A DNA stretch of 64,000 bases from Pelagicoccus enzymogenes (GCF_014803405.1 NZ_JACYFG010000013.1:62001-126000); one strand, 5' to 3'; shown: positions 53,915-63,281, counted from the stretch's first letter. Program-made: numbers and translations. Notes: generated from the letters alone by a model not told the origin.

Positions 53915-54832
53915 TCAAGGTACCGGTTCGCCGTTGCGCGCCTCGAGCAGCTGGTACCAATCCTCTCGCTCGTAATTTATTTCCAAGGACTGTCTCGCCG
54001 CTCTAATCCTTTCCGGCGTGGTCGATCCAACGATGGGAACGATTCCTGAAGGGTGCCGCAGTATCCAAGCCAGCATGACAATCCAGTTTTCGACTCCGTA
54101 CTTCTCAGCTTGTCGATCGAACTCCGCCTCGATGCGCGCCTCGTCCTCCGGCGTGAAAGTGTTTCCCCATGCAGGATAAGCAACTCCGCCAATGGGGCAC
54201 CAAGCCTGCGGCGTGATTCCGCGCTCCTGGCATTGGTCCAAGGTTCCGTCCATCAGCGCATCCACATTATGGATATTGATCTCCACCTGGTTCACGATCA
54301 ACGGCAGCTCGCAACGAGATTGCAAGAGGCTCAACTGCGAAGGCTTGAAATTGCTCACTCCGCAGTGGCGAACCTTGCCAGATGAAACCAGCTCCTGCAG
54401 GGCGTCAGCCGTTTCGTCGGGATCGAAAAGGTAGTCGGGTCGATGCAAGAGAAACAGGTCCAGGTAGTCGGTGTTCAGTCGTTTCAGGGATCCCTCAACG
54501 CACTCGAGGATGTAGGACTTGGTGAAATCGTAGCGAGCGGGCAGCCCCGGGCTGGGCGTGTCCTTGAAGCGAATGCCGCACTTACTGGTGAGCAGGATAC
54601 TCTCGCGGGTAATGGCGAGATCCTTCATCGCCTCCGCGAAGAGTTCCTCGCAAAGGCCGCCGCCGTAGATGTCCGCATGGTCGAAGTGGTTGTAGCCCGC
54701 TTCGTAGGCCGCCAAGATCGCCTCCTTTCCCCGTTTGCGCGCATCCGAAGAGTTGTCGCCGGAAATTCGCATGCATCCGTACACGAGCGGGGTTGAATGG
54801 AGTGAACTGTTCCCGAGCTTTACTGTTTTCAT
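53915..54832 (-). CDS. Aldo/keto reductase
   Basis: From the ATG at 54832 (MKTVKLGNSSLHSTPLVYGC) the protein has 305 residues, the normal AKR length; the longer open frame to 55075 runs antisense into the neighbour's leader. Catalytic residues are visible: Asp and Tyr in 'NHFDHADIYGGG', Lys in 'LTSKCGI' and His in 'LLHRPDYL'. 'VGSTTPERI' is the NADPH-binding end. The pattern is like YdhF/AKR11 proteins. It reduces carbonyls with NADPH. It is divergent from the secreted unknown at 54999. Confidence 0.9.
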   Translation of the reverse strand: MKTVKLGNSSLHSTPLVYGCMRISGDNSSDARKRGKEAILAAYEAGYNHFDHADIYGGGLCEELFAEAMKDLAITRESILLTSKCGIRFKDTPSPGLPARYDFTKSYILECVEGSLKRLNTDYLDLFLLHRPDYLFDPDETADALQELVSSGKVRHCGVSNFKPSQLSLLQSRCELPLIVNQVEINIHNVDALMDGTLDQCQERGITPQAWCPIGGVAYPAWGNTFTPEDEARIEAEFDRQAEKYGVENWIVMLAWILRHPSGIVPIVGSTTPERIRAARQSLEINYEREDWYQLLEARNGEPVP

Positions 54833-54998
54833 AGGGGTGATTGAGATCAATTCAAAGAGCGGCAAGCGCACCCGCAAGTCGAACCGTTTTTCCCATGTCG
54901 CTTCTCGAATCGACTCGCACAGAAGAGCCGCGTAATTCGACGTTTTTCGCGCAACCTCCATACCCATAACAGTGTAGCACGCGAGACAGCATCCAGCC

Positions 54999-56279
54999 AT
55001 GTACCGAACAATCCACTTGCTTTGCTCCTTCTCTACCGCTTTGGCGCTCGCCTTTTCCAGCGTGCTCTCCGCCAAACCGAAAAATAGCGATCTCGTATTC
55101 GAGGACTTCTACGAGCTCGAGCCCTTCCAAGTGGTGGGCGACGAAATCCCCATAACTGTCTTTGCCCGATCCGGCGGAGATCGCCGCTACGCCACCCAGT
55201 TCGCCCACAAAGTCGTGGAGGTAGCCTACGACACCCTAGAAAAGTCGCCCGGTCCCGGGCTCGTGATCATCGGCAAATCCGGCGAACCACACCCCATCAC
55301 CCTTCTGGAGAGCTTTATGGCCAAAGCCAAGCGGGACGGAGCCCCCGTCGAGCTACGTCAAATCGCAAACGAGCTGGAGGAATCCGTATCCAAATGGCGG
55401 GAGAAAATCGACTTCGACATGGGTGACGACGAGGGCGAGGAGGAAATGCCCATCGATATCAACAAGCTGATTGACGCCTTCCCTATCCCATTGCCCCACA
55501 TGGCGGCCCAACTTTACTTGCTCGCTTGGGAACTTGATTTCGACCCCGAGCGTTTCGACTTGCGTCTCTCCGAGCTGACCGCCGACGAACTCAAGCAACA
55601 GAACTTCCACGAGTTTCGCTGGATCTTCTACCTTCCCCCCAAGAACACCTTGAACAAAGTCCTCAAGGAGGTGCTGCCACTTGCCTTCGACGCTGGAGAC
55701 CTCGGACCCGTTAAGCGGGCTTTGGCCCGCGCGGCCATCGCCACCTTCAAGCCGCTCATCAAGGACGCAGTAGAGGGATTGCGCAAAGGAGTGCTGTACT
55801 GGTCAGTTCTTTCCGCCAACGAGGCCTCCTTCAACGAGGGCGACATCGAACTGCTCGCCAGCAAGTACATCGAATCGCAAATGCCGCGCGGAAAGATCCT
55901 CGGCAGCGACAAGACCGAACGCGGCATCGAGTGGACACGCGATCAAAAGGCGAAGAACAGAGAATATGCCAAGGACCCCTTCGTCGTTCTCGAGCCTGCC
56001 ACGAGCTTTGACCCCGAAAAATTCGCTCCCTTTTTCGGACGCTACGGCGACGAGGGACATCGCAACAAACGCTTCTTCGAAAAGGACGGCAGCTACTTCT
56101 GGCAGGAGGGCGACGACGACCCCATCGAGTACCTGCCAGCTGGCGGACTGTTTTTCGTTTCCTCCCAAAGGGACATCACCTTGCAGTTCATCCCTGGAGA
56201 GACTTCCAGCTACTCAAAAGTCGAATTACGCAAGGGGCGCTTCCGACACACTTTCAACCGTCTCTTCGAAACAGAATGA
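54999..56279 (+). CDS. Secreted protein of unknown function
   Basis: The 426-residue protein has a signal peptide (about 1-25, MYRTIHLLCSFSTALALAFS...) followed by 'FEDFYELEPFQVVGDEI'. That text resembles the linker before the plug of Opitutae TonB-dependent receptors. The remainder is not a barrel: it is helical, with an acidic stretch (GDDEGEEEMP, about 145) and C-terminal beta-like sequence (from about 325) that includes Trp and charged residues. No known catalytic motif was found. It is probably periplasmic. It sits alone, 165 bp from the divergent reductase start. Confidence 0.75.
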   Translation: MYRTIHLLCSFSTALALAFSSVLSAKPKNSDLVFEDFYELEPFQVVGDEIPITVFARSGGDRRYATQFAHKVVEVAYDTLEKSPGPGLVIIGKSGEPHPITLLESFMAKAKRDGAPVELRQIANELEESVSKWREKIDFDMGDDEGEEEMPIDINKLIDAFPIPLPHMAAQLYLLAWELDFDPERFDLRLSELTADELKQQNFHEFRWIFYLPPKNTLNKVLKEVLPLAFDAGDLGPVKRALARAAIATFKPLIKDAVEGLRKGVLYWSVLSANEASFNEGDIELLASKYIESQMPRGKILGSDKTERGIEWTRDQKAKNREYAKDPFVVLEPATSFDPEKFAPFFGRYGDEGHRNKRFFEKDGSYFWQEGDDDPIEYLPAGGLFFVSSQRDITLQFIPGETSSYSKVELRKGRFRHTFNRLFETE

Positions 56280-56364
56280 TCCAAGCGAAGCGGGAGGCAG
56301 AAGCTCAGTCTCCTTCCCCACTTCGAGCTTCCCTTCCGCTCCGCTTGCCCTCATTTCCCAAGTG

Positions 56365-56799
56365 ATGAGTGAGAATCGGTACGAATTCAGGGAACGTCGC
56401 GAAAACTCCCCTTGCCCCTGCGGCAGCGGACATCCCTACGGCAGCTGCTGCCGCCCCTTCCACCACGGCCAAGCCAAGCCCGAAACCGCGGAGCAGCTCA
56501 TGCGCTCCCGCTACAGCGCCTACTACTATCGCCGCGTCGCCTACCTCGTCGAAACCACTCACCCCGATACGCGCGACCCACAGCTCCAAAACGAACTGCA
56601 AGACGGCATCAACGACGTAAACTGGAGTTCCCTCACCATCCTCAATACCAGCCGCGGCGGCAAGGAGGACAAAACGGGAAAAGTGGAATTCATCGCCGAG
56701 TACTTCGCCAACGGCCGCCCCTACGAGCTGCACGAGCTCTCTCGATTCAAGCGCCACAAAGGCGCTTGGAAATACCTCGACGGCAAGAGCGACAAGTAG
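56365..56799 (+). CDS. YchJ-like SEC-C motif protein
   Basis: From the ATG at 56365 (MSENRYEFRERRENSPC) the protein has 144 residues. The N-terminal SEC-C zinc motif is CPCGSGHPYGSCC. The YchJ body follows, with 'AEQLMRSRYSAYYYRRVAYLVETTHP' and 'VEFIAEYF'. The family is a small NTF2-like fold of unknown cellular role; the zinc motif is shared with SecA tails. An upstream in-frame extension to 55966 overlaps the preceding gene and was rejected. Confidence 0.88.
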   Translation: MSENRYEFRERRENSPCPCGSGHPYGSCCRPFHHGQAKPETAEQLMRSRYSAYYYRRVAYLVETTHPDTRDPQLQNELQDGINDVNWSSLTILNTSRGGKEDKTGKVEFIAEYFANGRPYELHELSRFKRHKGAWKYLDGKSDK

Positions 56800-56875
56800 G
56801 CTGCGAACCCGCTAGGAAACGCGCAGCCCTGCCCCCACCAAATAGCCTCCTCTTCTCCAAGCTTGAAGATCATGC

Positions 56876-57310
56876 TTATTCGGGCACTTTCAAGGGTGGC
56901 TTCCCTGCTTTCTTCCGTATCCAGTTAATGGAACGATAAACCTTCTCAATCCTTACAATTCTCGCCTGCAACCGCCGCTTCCCCGGAAAGTCGACCAACC
57001 CCACTCCCAGAGCGATCGTTAGCAATCCCTGCCCGGGCAGAACCAGCATCGCGATTCCGGCCAGCAACAGGATCCATCCCAGCAGATTTTTGCAGATCCG
57101 CCTTACGGCTCGTATAGGTGTCAAACGCCTCGCCCCAGTGCCGACCCGCACGAAAAAATCCGCATCCATCTTCACGACAACGATCGGAACCGCGACCAAG
57201 GAGCCAACAAAGGTGAGCACACTTGCAACGGCCGCCCAAATCATCCACTGCGGTTCACGCTCAACCGCTTGGAACAGGCCTTCCCACAGCGATTGCAGTC
57301 CCTCCTTCAT
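56876..57310 (-). CDS. PGPGW-like small membrane protein
   Basis: The 144-residue protein has two or three membrane segments (MIWAAVASVLTFVGSLVAVP; ILLLAGIAMLVLPGQGLLTIAL). 'LPGQGLLTIALGVGLVDFPGKRRL' matches the PGPGW-type motif with Gln in place of the second Pro. A basic C-terminal tail follows. Its start overlaps the stop of the ferritin-like/ATP-grasp-like gene (ATGA), so they are translated together. The function is unknown. Confidence 0.8.
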   Translation of the reverse strand: MKEGLQSLWEGLFQAVEREPQWMIWAAVASVLTFVGSLVAVPIVVVKMDADFFVRVGTGARRLTPIRAVRRICKNLLGWILLLAGIAMLVLPGQGLLTIALGVGLVDFPGKRRLQARIVRIEKVYRSINWIRKKAGKPPLKVPE

Positions 57311-59418
57311 AAGGCGAGTTCCTTGAACGAGCGACGCACGTGATAAAGCGCCAGAAAGCCCTGCGCCTGCTGCGGGTCGTTCAGAGCGAGCGTTCCTTCT
57401 TCAATACGCGGTTTTTTCTCCTCAGAAAGCTTTACCGGGTACGCCGCCGTCTGCCGTTCGCAAAATTCCGACAAGCTTTGTCCCGTTCTCTTTTTTATCT
57501 GCGCCTTGCTCACCACTTCAAAAAAGCCAACCGAGGTTGCCGCATTTCGCTGCCCCAGCTCTAAGGCAATCCGCCCCATGGTGTAGCGTAGGTTTATTTC
57601 CACTACAGGCTTCAGCATCAACCTGCCATCATAAGAACGGTACACGAACGCATCGATGCCCAACGGCCCCTCGTAGCCAGCAGCCGCTAGCTCTTTCTCC
57701 AGTTCCGGCAAAACAAAACTCTCGTACCAATGGTATAGGCGCGGGCGCCCTTGCACCCGTTGCATCAGGAATTTCACGAGCTCGGAATCGAGGCCTTGGC
57801 AAAAACCGTTCGTAACGATACCTCGAAATTGCCCCCGAGCATTGTTGAGCAAGCGCGTGTAACCGAGAGCTCGCAAACCTCCCTTGCCCATTTCTAACTG
57901 AATCGAAAAGTCGAATACACGGTCCAACCAAGGCTCTACCAAAACTCCCCCCTGTTCCTCGAAGGTTTGCTCGCACCAACGCGTTAATCGTTCGTCAATC
58001 AATTCGTCGGCCTCCAGTCGACGCATGCCATTAGCCGCCGTGCCAAAAGGAGCCTTCAATGCCAGAGAGCTGCAGCCCGCACTGCGAAAGCCCTCACATA
58101 TCCGTTGCAGCCCCTGCGCGTTTTCCGCAAGCTTCGCGAATGCCGATGTTGGGGCGAGCCACTCCTCATGCGGGATGTGATCAAGCAAGGACTTCGCCCA
58201 AGCTGCCGCCCACGCTTTAGAATGCAGCGCGCGTATTCCCTCGTTCCAAAACGTATCCGGTTTTTTAGAGCGCGTGAGTTTGCTAAAGTTTTCCTCAAAA
58301 AAAAGCACGCTATCGGGCGACCAGGCCCACGGTCGCAGTCCCCTGAGCTTCCGATCTAAACTTGGAGCCGAAACCTCTTCCTCGCTTTCGTAAGTTTTAA
58401 GCTCCGGCAGTTCTAGGCCAGCCGCTTTGAGTTCGCCCAAAAAAGCTGAAGTAGGCATTCGAGGTAGCAGCAAAATGTCGTCTCGCTTGGCAACAAAAGC
58501 TGGCAACAAAGCCAGGTCCTTCTGCACGGGAAAGGTTCCTGCATCCACTCCTTCACTCGAATTCCTTGCAGCAAATCGCTCCGCGTCTGGATTGAACCAA
58601 TACACGTAGGGAGTACGTCCGCGCGACTGGCTGAAAACCTCGAGGTCCTTTATGAAGGATGCGTCGAGCCCCGCCTCCGACCGCCCCTCGCGGTTAAAGA
58701 AATTCCCTTTCGCTCGCGCAGGAGAAAGCGGAAAGACCAGGCGCTCCCGAAAGGCTTCCCAATCCGTTTTGCCTTCCGCTTTCCAGCGTCGGAACCATTT
58801 CAATCCAAATCCAACATGATCTATCTCATCCCGATAGATCTTGTCCAAAATCCCCGCGGTGGATCGATCACCCACCGATGCGAAGATCTTACCGTATTCG
58901 CGTGAGTAGTCCAAATTCGCCTGCTCGAAGGTGAGAGAAAGGCGAGTCACGTAATCTAGCGGATCTTCCATCGAGGAAACGCTGCGCCAAAAGTAGTCGC
59001 TCAGAGGCAGCTCGCCGAACTCCACCCCGCACTGCTTCATGCGGTGCATGTAGAGTTGCGTATGCATCTGCTCGTCTTTCAGCGTTTCCAGCAAGCCCCG
59101 GCGAAAGCTGGCAGGGGCTTCCGGAAACTTGAGGATTGCCAGTGCCATCAACTCAGTCGCGAGCAACTCATGGTTGCCAAAAAAGTGCAGCAGACGTCCG
59201 CGCTCCCTTTCGTCAATCAACTTCGATTGGGCTGGATGGCCCGCCTTGACCCCCTCCTCGCGCAGCACGAGGTGCTTGGGCCGCGAGAGCTGTTTCGGAG
59301 TCTTTATGGGATCGCTCCGTTTCGTATCCAATATTTCCTCACGCGGAAAGCTCAGCTTTTCCTCCATGCTCGTGCCAAACAAAACTTGCTTGGCAAAGTC
59401 TTCTAGCTGTATCGCCAT
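57307..59418 (-). CDS. Fusion of DUF455-like ferritin domain with ATP-grasp-like domain
   Basis: From the ATG at 59418 the protein has 703 residues. Residues about 60-275 form a DUF455-type ferritin-like domain with a full set of diiron ligand candidates: Glu89, Glu116-x-x-His119, Glu165 and Glu198-x-x-His201. The remaining about 400 residues look like an ATP-grasp-type ligase: 'ALKAPFGTAANGMRRL', 'GGVLVEPWLDRVFDFSIQLEM' and 'GPLGIDAFVYRSYDGRLMLKPVVEINLRYTMG', with E-x-N near the end. It lies 5 bp after the lactonase-like gene and overlaps the PGPGW gene. An oxidation-plus-ligation chemistry is suggested, but no substrate can be named. The ATP-grasp call is moderate. Confidence 0.75.
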   Translation of the reverse strand: MAIQLEDFAKQVLFGTSMEEKLSFPREEILDTKRSDPIKTPKQLSRPKHLVLREEGVKAGHPAQSKLIDERERGRLLHFFGNHELLATELMALAILKFPEAPASFRRGLLETLKDEQMHTQLYMHRMKQCGVEFGELPLSDYFWRSVSSMEDPLDYVTRLSLTFEQANLDYSREYGKIFASVGDRSTAGILDKIYRDEIDHVGFGLKWFRRWKAEGKTDWEAFRERLVFPLSPARAKGNFFNREGRSEAGLDASFIKDLEVFSQSRGRTPYVYWFNPDAERFAARNSSEGVDAGTFPVQKDLALLPAFVAKRDDILLLPRMPTSAFLGELKAAGLELPELKTYESEEEVSAPSLDRKLRGLRPWAWSPDSVLFFEENFSKLTRSKKPDTFWNEGIRALHSKAWAAAWAKSLLDHIPHEEWLAPTSAFAKLAENAQGLQRICEGFRSAGCSSLALKAPFGTAANGMRRLEADELIDERLTRWCEQTFEEQGGVLVEPWLDRVFDFSIQLEMGKGGLRALGYTRLLNNARGQFRGIVTNGFCQGLDSELVKFLMQRVQGRPRLYHWYESFVLPELEKELAAAGYEGPLGIDAFVYRSYDGRLMLKPVVEINLRYTMGRIALELGQRNAATSVGFFEVVSKAQIKKRTGQSLSEFCERQTAAYPVKLSEEKKPRIEEGTLALNDPQQAQGFLALYHVRRSFKELAL

Positions 59419-59423
59419 ATAAA

Positions 59424-60521
59424 CTATATTCGATCCCAAGCCCGAACGCAAACCGGCGACTGCAACTCGATTCGCGATTCCGTCGGACTCAGTTCACCGG
59501 AGCCCGGATCGATTTCAAAGACCCGCAGTTCGTGCGATCGTTGCCCCGCCACGATTAGCCACTTTCCGCTGGCGCTGACCGTGAAGTTCCGCGGCCAATG
59601 CACCCGGGCATCCTTGCGCTCCACCAGGCTCAACAAGCCCGTTTGGGGATCCACCGAATAGGTTACGATTAGATCCAAGCCACGCACCGCAGTGTAAACA
59701 TAGCGCCCATTAGGGTGGACCTGAATTTCCGACAAGCTGATCTGCTTGTCTGGAAAGGGATCCTCCACCGTCGAAATGTACTGCAAGGGGCTGAAACGCC
59801 CACTCTGCTCGTCATAGAAAAAGGTATTAACGTCCAAGTTTAGTTCGCCGCTCACGTAGGCTGTGTTGGAACCGGGAACCAAAGCCATGTGACGCGGCCC
59901 CGTTCCCGCCGGAAATTTGACCTTGTGCAAAAGCTGGACCGAATTTGCGGTCTTTCCCACCCCGTACGTCCAAATCTCGTCCGTGCCCAAGTCCACCGAA
60001 TGCAGCAGGCTGTCTTTCTTCGCAAAGGTAACCCAGTGCGGCCGAGCCTGAGTTTGCGGACGCTCCGGACCGCTGCCGGATTGAACCAAACGAGTCCAGC
60101 GGTCCGAAATCGCACCATCCGCCTCCAACTCCAACACATAGTTCACCCCTTCCCCATAGTGAGCGCCCGCCAACAAGCGACCGTTCTCGCTGACCGACAA
60201 ATGGGCATTGCCCGATGAAACCCGTTGCACGCTCTGGAGCTGCAACCTCCCCGCATCGCCACTCGGCACCAAGGAGGCGTAGCCCGCCCCCGAATCGTCC
60301 CGGTAGCTTGCGTAAAGTACATCCAGATGGGGATGAATCGCCAAAAAGCTGCCCGAGTCGAAAGCAGCGGCTAACTCCGGAACCGACAATTCGCCTGACT
60401 GTTCGTTAAGCTCGCTGCGGTAAACACCGCCCTCGGCTGCGATCCACAAGGTCTCAGCCTTCAACGCAGTCGAAGAGACCAAGACTGAAACTGTAAATAA
60501 AAACGGGGAAAGGTACTTCAC
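59424..60521 (-). CDS. Secreted seven-bladed propeller, lactonase-family (Pgl/YbhE-like)
   Basis: The GTG start at 60521 (AGGTTGG upstream) begins a signal peptide (VKYLSPFLFTVSVLVSSTAL ending KAE), giving 365 residues. The rest is a beta-propeller with the family text 'AIHPHLDVLYASYR', 'RPHWVTFAKKDSLLHSVDLGTDEIWTYG', 'GTGPRHMALVP' and 'SEIQVHPNGRYVYTAVRG'. Cytoplasmic relatives hydrolyse 6-phosphogluconolactone. An exported one may act on another lactone or only bind. It is the first gene of a tight operon with the ferritin/ATP-grasp fusion and the PGPGW protein. Confidence 0.85.
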   Translation of the reverse strand: MKYLSPFLFTVSVLVSSTALKAETLWIAAEGGVYRSELNEQSGELSVPELAAAFDSGSFLAIHPHLDVLYASYRDDSGAGYASLVPSGDAGRLQLQSVQRVSSGNAHLSVSENGRLLAGAHYGEGVNYVLELEADGAISDRWTRLVQSGSGPERPQTQARPHWVTFAKKDSLLHSVDLGTDEIWTYGVGKTANSVQLLHKVKFPAGTGPRHMALVPGSNTAYVSGELNLDVNTFFYDEQSGRFSPLQYISTVEDPFPDKQISLSEIQVHPNGRYVYTAVRGLDLIVTYSVDPQTGLLSLVERKDARVHWPRNFTVSASGKWLIVAGQRSHELRVFEIDPGSGELSPTESRIELQSPVCVRAWDRI

Positions 60522-60633
60522 ATCACCAACCTGTAAGAAAGCGCCGCCCCGTAAAGCCGCATCTTCACCCAATTCGGCGAACCCAGGCGCGCCTTTCCAG
60601 CCGCTGCCCCTACTCAGCCCCTCATTTTGAAAT

Positions 60634-61368
60634 CTAGCTTATCAATAGAAGCCGAGGAGCGTCGCCTTCGCGAGTCGTAGGGGCACGGTGAATACACGGA
60701 GGCACAGGACTATCCGGGCACTGTGTCGCGATCCGCCACAGATTGCCAAAGCCGAACGAATACGGTTTCCCTCCCTCTCGCGCCGCATAGTGCAGGTCGT
60801 AGAAACGCTCTCTTAAGAAGGCTGCGAACCCCTCGTCATCCGGACCTCCATATTCCTGCAGCAGCTTACTCCGAATGCCCGGGTCATCCACGTAGCGAAC
60901 GGCCTCCGCATTGCGAATTCCCTCCGAGCAAGCAACCGTGTAGTTGCACAAAAAAGTGTCCGTTGCTACCGTGGCGCTATCCGCATGGAAATCATACACG
61001 TCTACCGGCACCAACTCGCCAGCGTTGCTCCGCGAATAGGCAGGAATACAATCCAAACTCGGCTGCAGGCCCGCGCCGCGCATCATTCGCAAGTCGTCGA
61101 TCAGTCGTTGACGGGCCACCTCACCGTCAGGCTTCAATTCCAAGGACATCAAATCGTCCTCCTCGAGAGCGGTGATTTCATCCAGAGGACCAATCGCGCT
61201 CACGATTTGATCGAAATCCCCCGACAGGCTCCGCTGCCAGCAAATCGCATTTACGCGGCCCGCAAACTCCGCGTTCAGAAGCTCCTCGAAGCTCGCCACA
61301 ATGCGTACGCAATCCAAATCCGCCGTTGAGGTTTCCATTTTTTCGGGGGTGCTCATTCCCAAGCACAT
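60634..61368 (-). CDS. Protein of unknown function with HxD and late His
   Basis: The ATG at 61368 gives 244 residues; ATGs at 61356 and 61338 are equally possible starts. The central 'VDVYDFHADSATVATDTFLCNYT' and the late 'PCIHRAP' give an H-x-D...H spacing reminiscent of cupin-type or 2-oxoglutarate oxygenase metal sites, and of the DUF1826 family. That similarity is by eye only. The protein appears cytoplasmic, with no signal or membrane segments. It is 112 bp upstream of the lactonase gene on the same strand. Confidence 0.65.
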   Translation of the reverse strand: MCLGMSTPEKMETSTADLDCVRIVASFEELLNAEFAGRVNAICWQRSLSGDFDQIVSAIGPLDEITALEEDDLMSLELKPDGEVARQRLIDDLRMMRGAGLQPSLDCIPAYSRSNAGELVPVDVYDFHADSATVATDTFLCNYTVACSEGIRNAEAVRYVDDPGIRSKLLQEYGGPDDEGFAAFLRERFYDLHYAAREGGKPYSFGFGNLWRIATQCPDSPVPPCIHRAPTTREGDAPRLLLIS

Positions 61369-61522
61369 GTTCAAGCCCGCTTACTTTGCAAGAATCAGAG
61401 ATTGCGAACTAGGGCGGTACACCGCGAAAGGACAGAAAAGCTCACTCTCAACACCGGCAGTCCGGCAAGGATTGAATTGATGCGATCAAACCGTTTTCCG
61501 ACAGTCGCCACCTATCTTGAAG

Positions 61523-61571
61523 TGGCAGCCTCGCAGGGACTCGAACCCCGACAGAAGGAACCAGAAACCTT
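61523..61571 (-). tRNA. 3' fragment of tRNA-Gln(CTG), probable integration scar
   Basis: The minus strand contains the anticodon loop (TTTCTGGTT), a full T-arm (CGGGG-TTCGAGT-CCCTG), the acceptor 3' strand CGAGGCT, G, and CCA. The 5' half of the tRNA is missing: sequence similarity stops sharply at 61571. About 49 nt remain. It is not functional. Confidence 0.8.
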
Positions 61572-62063
61572 ATTTTTAGACCTATATCAACGACTTACAC
61601 TGTAAATGTGTGTAAATGTGTGAATCAAAAGATTTAAAATTCCATCCAAATTACGCACGCACAATCCTTCAACGGTACCTACAGTTTAATCGACGTTGCC
61701 CGAAATGTACAAGAGCATGAGTCGAGCATCGAAGACTCTTCTCGGGAAGCCTAGCGAAACTTGCACCCTCAATCTATGGGGCTTAAGAGACCAAAGCCTC
61801 GCCCCCTATCGCTGCGCTGGTTTGTGAAAAATTTGATGTGCACTGCACTTCGGATTGCGGAGCGATAGGCCCTAGGAGTAATCCGCTTCCATCTGACTCT
61901 GAAGCAACGTCCTCGAACTAAAATTAGACAATTTAACGTGACTGCCTTGATTCGCCCTTCCCGAGGTTCCTGGCTTCAAACGACTAATTAACTACCAATA
62001 ACTCTTTTTTTCTTTTAATTTGGATGTTTTTGTCCATTTTAAGGTTTCAAGGAGACAAACCTC
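61572..62063 (+). other. AT-richer gene-free stretch after the tRNA scar
   Basis: No convincing coding sequence is visible. A short direct repeat GTAAATGTGT occurs twice near 61601-61622. An AT-rich segment (61980-62045) precedes nnrS, with AAGGAG 9 nt before its start codon. No integrase remnant was recognised. Confidence 0.55.
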
Positions 62064-63281
62064 ATGGAAAACAGCCAGTGCCCAGCGAACCTAACAAAAC
62101 CTCGCTTCTGCGAATTGGCCGTCGCGGAGCCATTCCGCATCTTCTTTCCCCTCGGGATGGCGCAGGGAATCGCAGGCGTCGCCTTGTGGCCGCTCTACCA
62201 AATTGGCCTTATCCGCTTTTATCCGCTCGACGCCCACATTCGGCTGATGAGCTACGGATTTCTGGGAAGCTTCGTGCTCGGTTTCCTCCTTACCGCCGGC
62301 CCTCGCCTTCTGTCGTGCCCCAGCCCTACCAAGCTCCTCGTCCATCTTCAGCTTGGATTAAGCCTAGCGACCGCACTTGCCTCTCTCCTAAACAACGTCA
62401 TTGCCGACACGGCGTTTCTTCTGCAACTCGGGTCGCTCTTCGCCTTCGCGGGCTACGGTTTCGCAAAGCGCCAAGACCTCCCGCCTCCCGGATTCCTCCT
62501 CGGCCTCGCCGGCTTGCTCAGCGCCTTCGTTGGAGCCACCTGCCTTCTTCAACTCTCCCACGGAAACGGTGGAGCGACGAGCTATACCCTTTCTCGAGTC
62601 CTCTTGTTCCAAGCCTTTCCCGCCTTGCCCATCATTGGTATTGGGGCTTTCTTTTTCCCAAAACTCATTGGATCGCCCAATCCCCAGAACTTCCCGGAAA
62701 ACCCGCTGCCCAGCATTCCCTGGTTGAAACGCTCCGCCTGGGCCGCAGCCACCATACTCCTTTTCCTCGCTACCATCCCCCTAGAGCTCAAGGGCCACGC
62801 CAGCGCAGCCTACGCCATTCGCGCCCTCGCTTGCGGACTGTACGTCGCCTTTGAAACGCCCTTGCTCAAGCGTTCAAAGTCCCCAACCAGCCAACGCCTC
62901 CACCTAGTCCTTTGCTGCGCCTCGCTCGTCGCCAGCTTACTTGTCATCGCCCTTTACCCGCACCTCCGGGTTGCCGCCTTGCATATCTTCTTCATCGTGG
63001 GCCTTACCGGTTCAATCCTACTCGTATCTTGCCGCGTCATCTTCGGACACAGCGGCAGCTTCAAGCATGCTCGCCGCAGCGCGAAACCGCTTCTGATCGG
63101 TATCGCTATACTCCTCGGCGGAGCAGCCAGCCGTTTGCTCATGGACATCAGTCCCGCTTGGCGAACGGGTGAGCAATACGCAGCGGCGGCTCTCTGGTTG
63201 TCCGTCGCCCTCTCATGGATCTTCCTGGTCGCCCCCAAATCTGCGACTCCCGATCCCGACGACACACCCTGCAGCCACTAA
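62064..63281 (+). CDS. nnrS: NnrS family membrane protein
   Basis: The 405-residue protein has about 11-12 hydrophobic segments and opens with 'CELAVAEPFRIFFPLGMAQGI', the NnrS signature (EPFRIFF-G). 'HIRLMSYGFLGSFVLGFLLTAGPRL' and 'FQAFPALPIIGIGAFFFPKLIG' are further family text. NnrS is a haem- and copper-containing membrane protein that relieves nitric-oxide stress in several bacteria. The gene has a good Shine-Dalgarno sequence. An FGE-family gene follows 4 bp later, as in some nitrite/NO reductase clusters. No NO-reductase catalytic subunit lies within the window. Confidence 0.9.
   Translation: MENSQCPANLTKPRFCELAVAEPFRIFFPLGMAQGIAGVALWPLYQIGLIRFYPLDAHIRLMSYGFLGSFVLGFLLTAGPRLLSCPSPTKLLVHLQLGLSLATALASLLNNVIADTAFLLQLGSLFAFAGYGFAKRQDLPPPGFLLGLAGLLSAFVGATCLLQLSHGNGGATSYTLSRVLLFQAFPALPIIGIGAFFFPKLIGSPNPQNFPENPLPSIPWLKRSAWAAATILLFLATIPLELKGHASAAYAIRALACGLYVAFETPLLKRSKSPTSQRLHLVLCCASLVASLLVIALYPHLRVAALHIFFIVGLTGSILLVSCRVIFGHSGSFKHARRSAKPLLIGIAILLGGAASRLLMDISPAWRTGEQYAAAALWLSVALSWIFLVAPKSATPDPDDTPCSH

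Noticed and set aside
54999-56279. TonB-dependent receptor
   Set aside because: Only the short linker resembles one; there is no plug or beta-barrel, and 426 residues is too short.
55966-56364. N-terminal extension of the YchJ-like protein
   Set aside because: It overlaps the preceding gene by over 300 bp, and the family starts at the SEC-C motif region.
61402-61605. Short plus-strand peptide (67 codons)
   Set aside because: Its C-terminal half is the reverse translation of the tRNA-Gln fragment.
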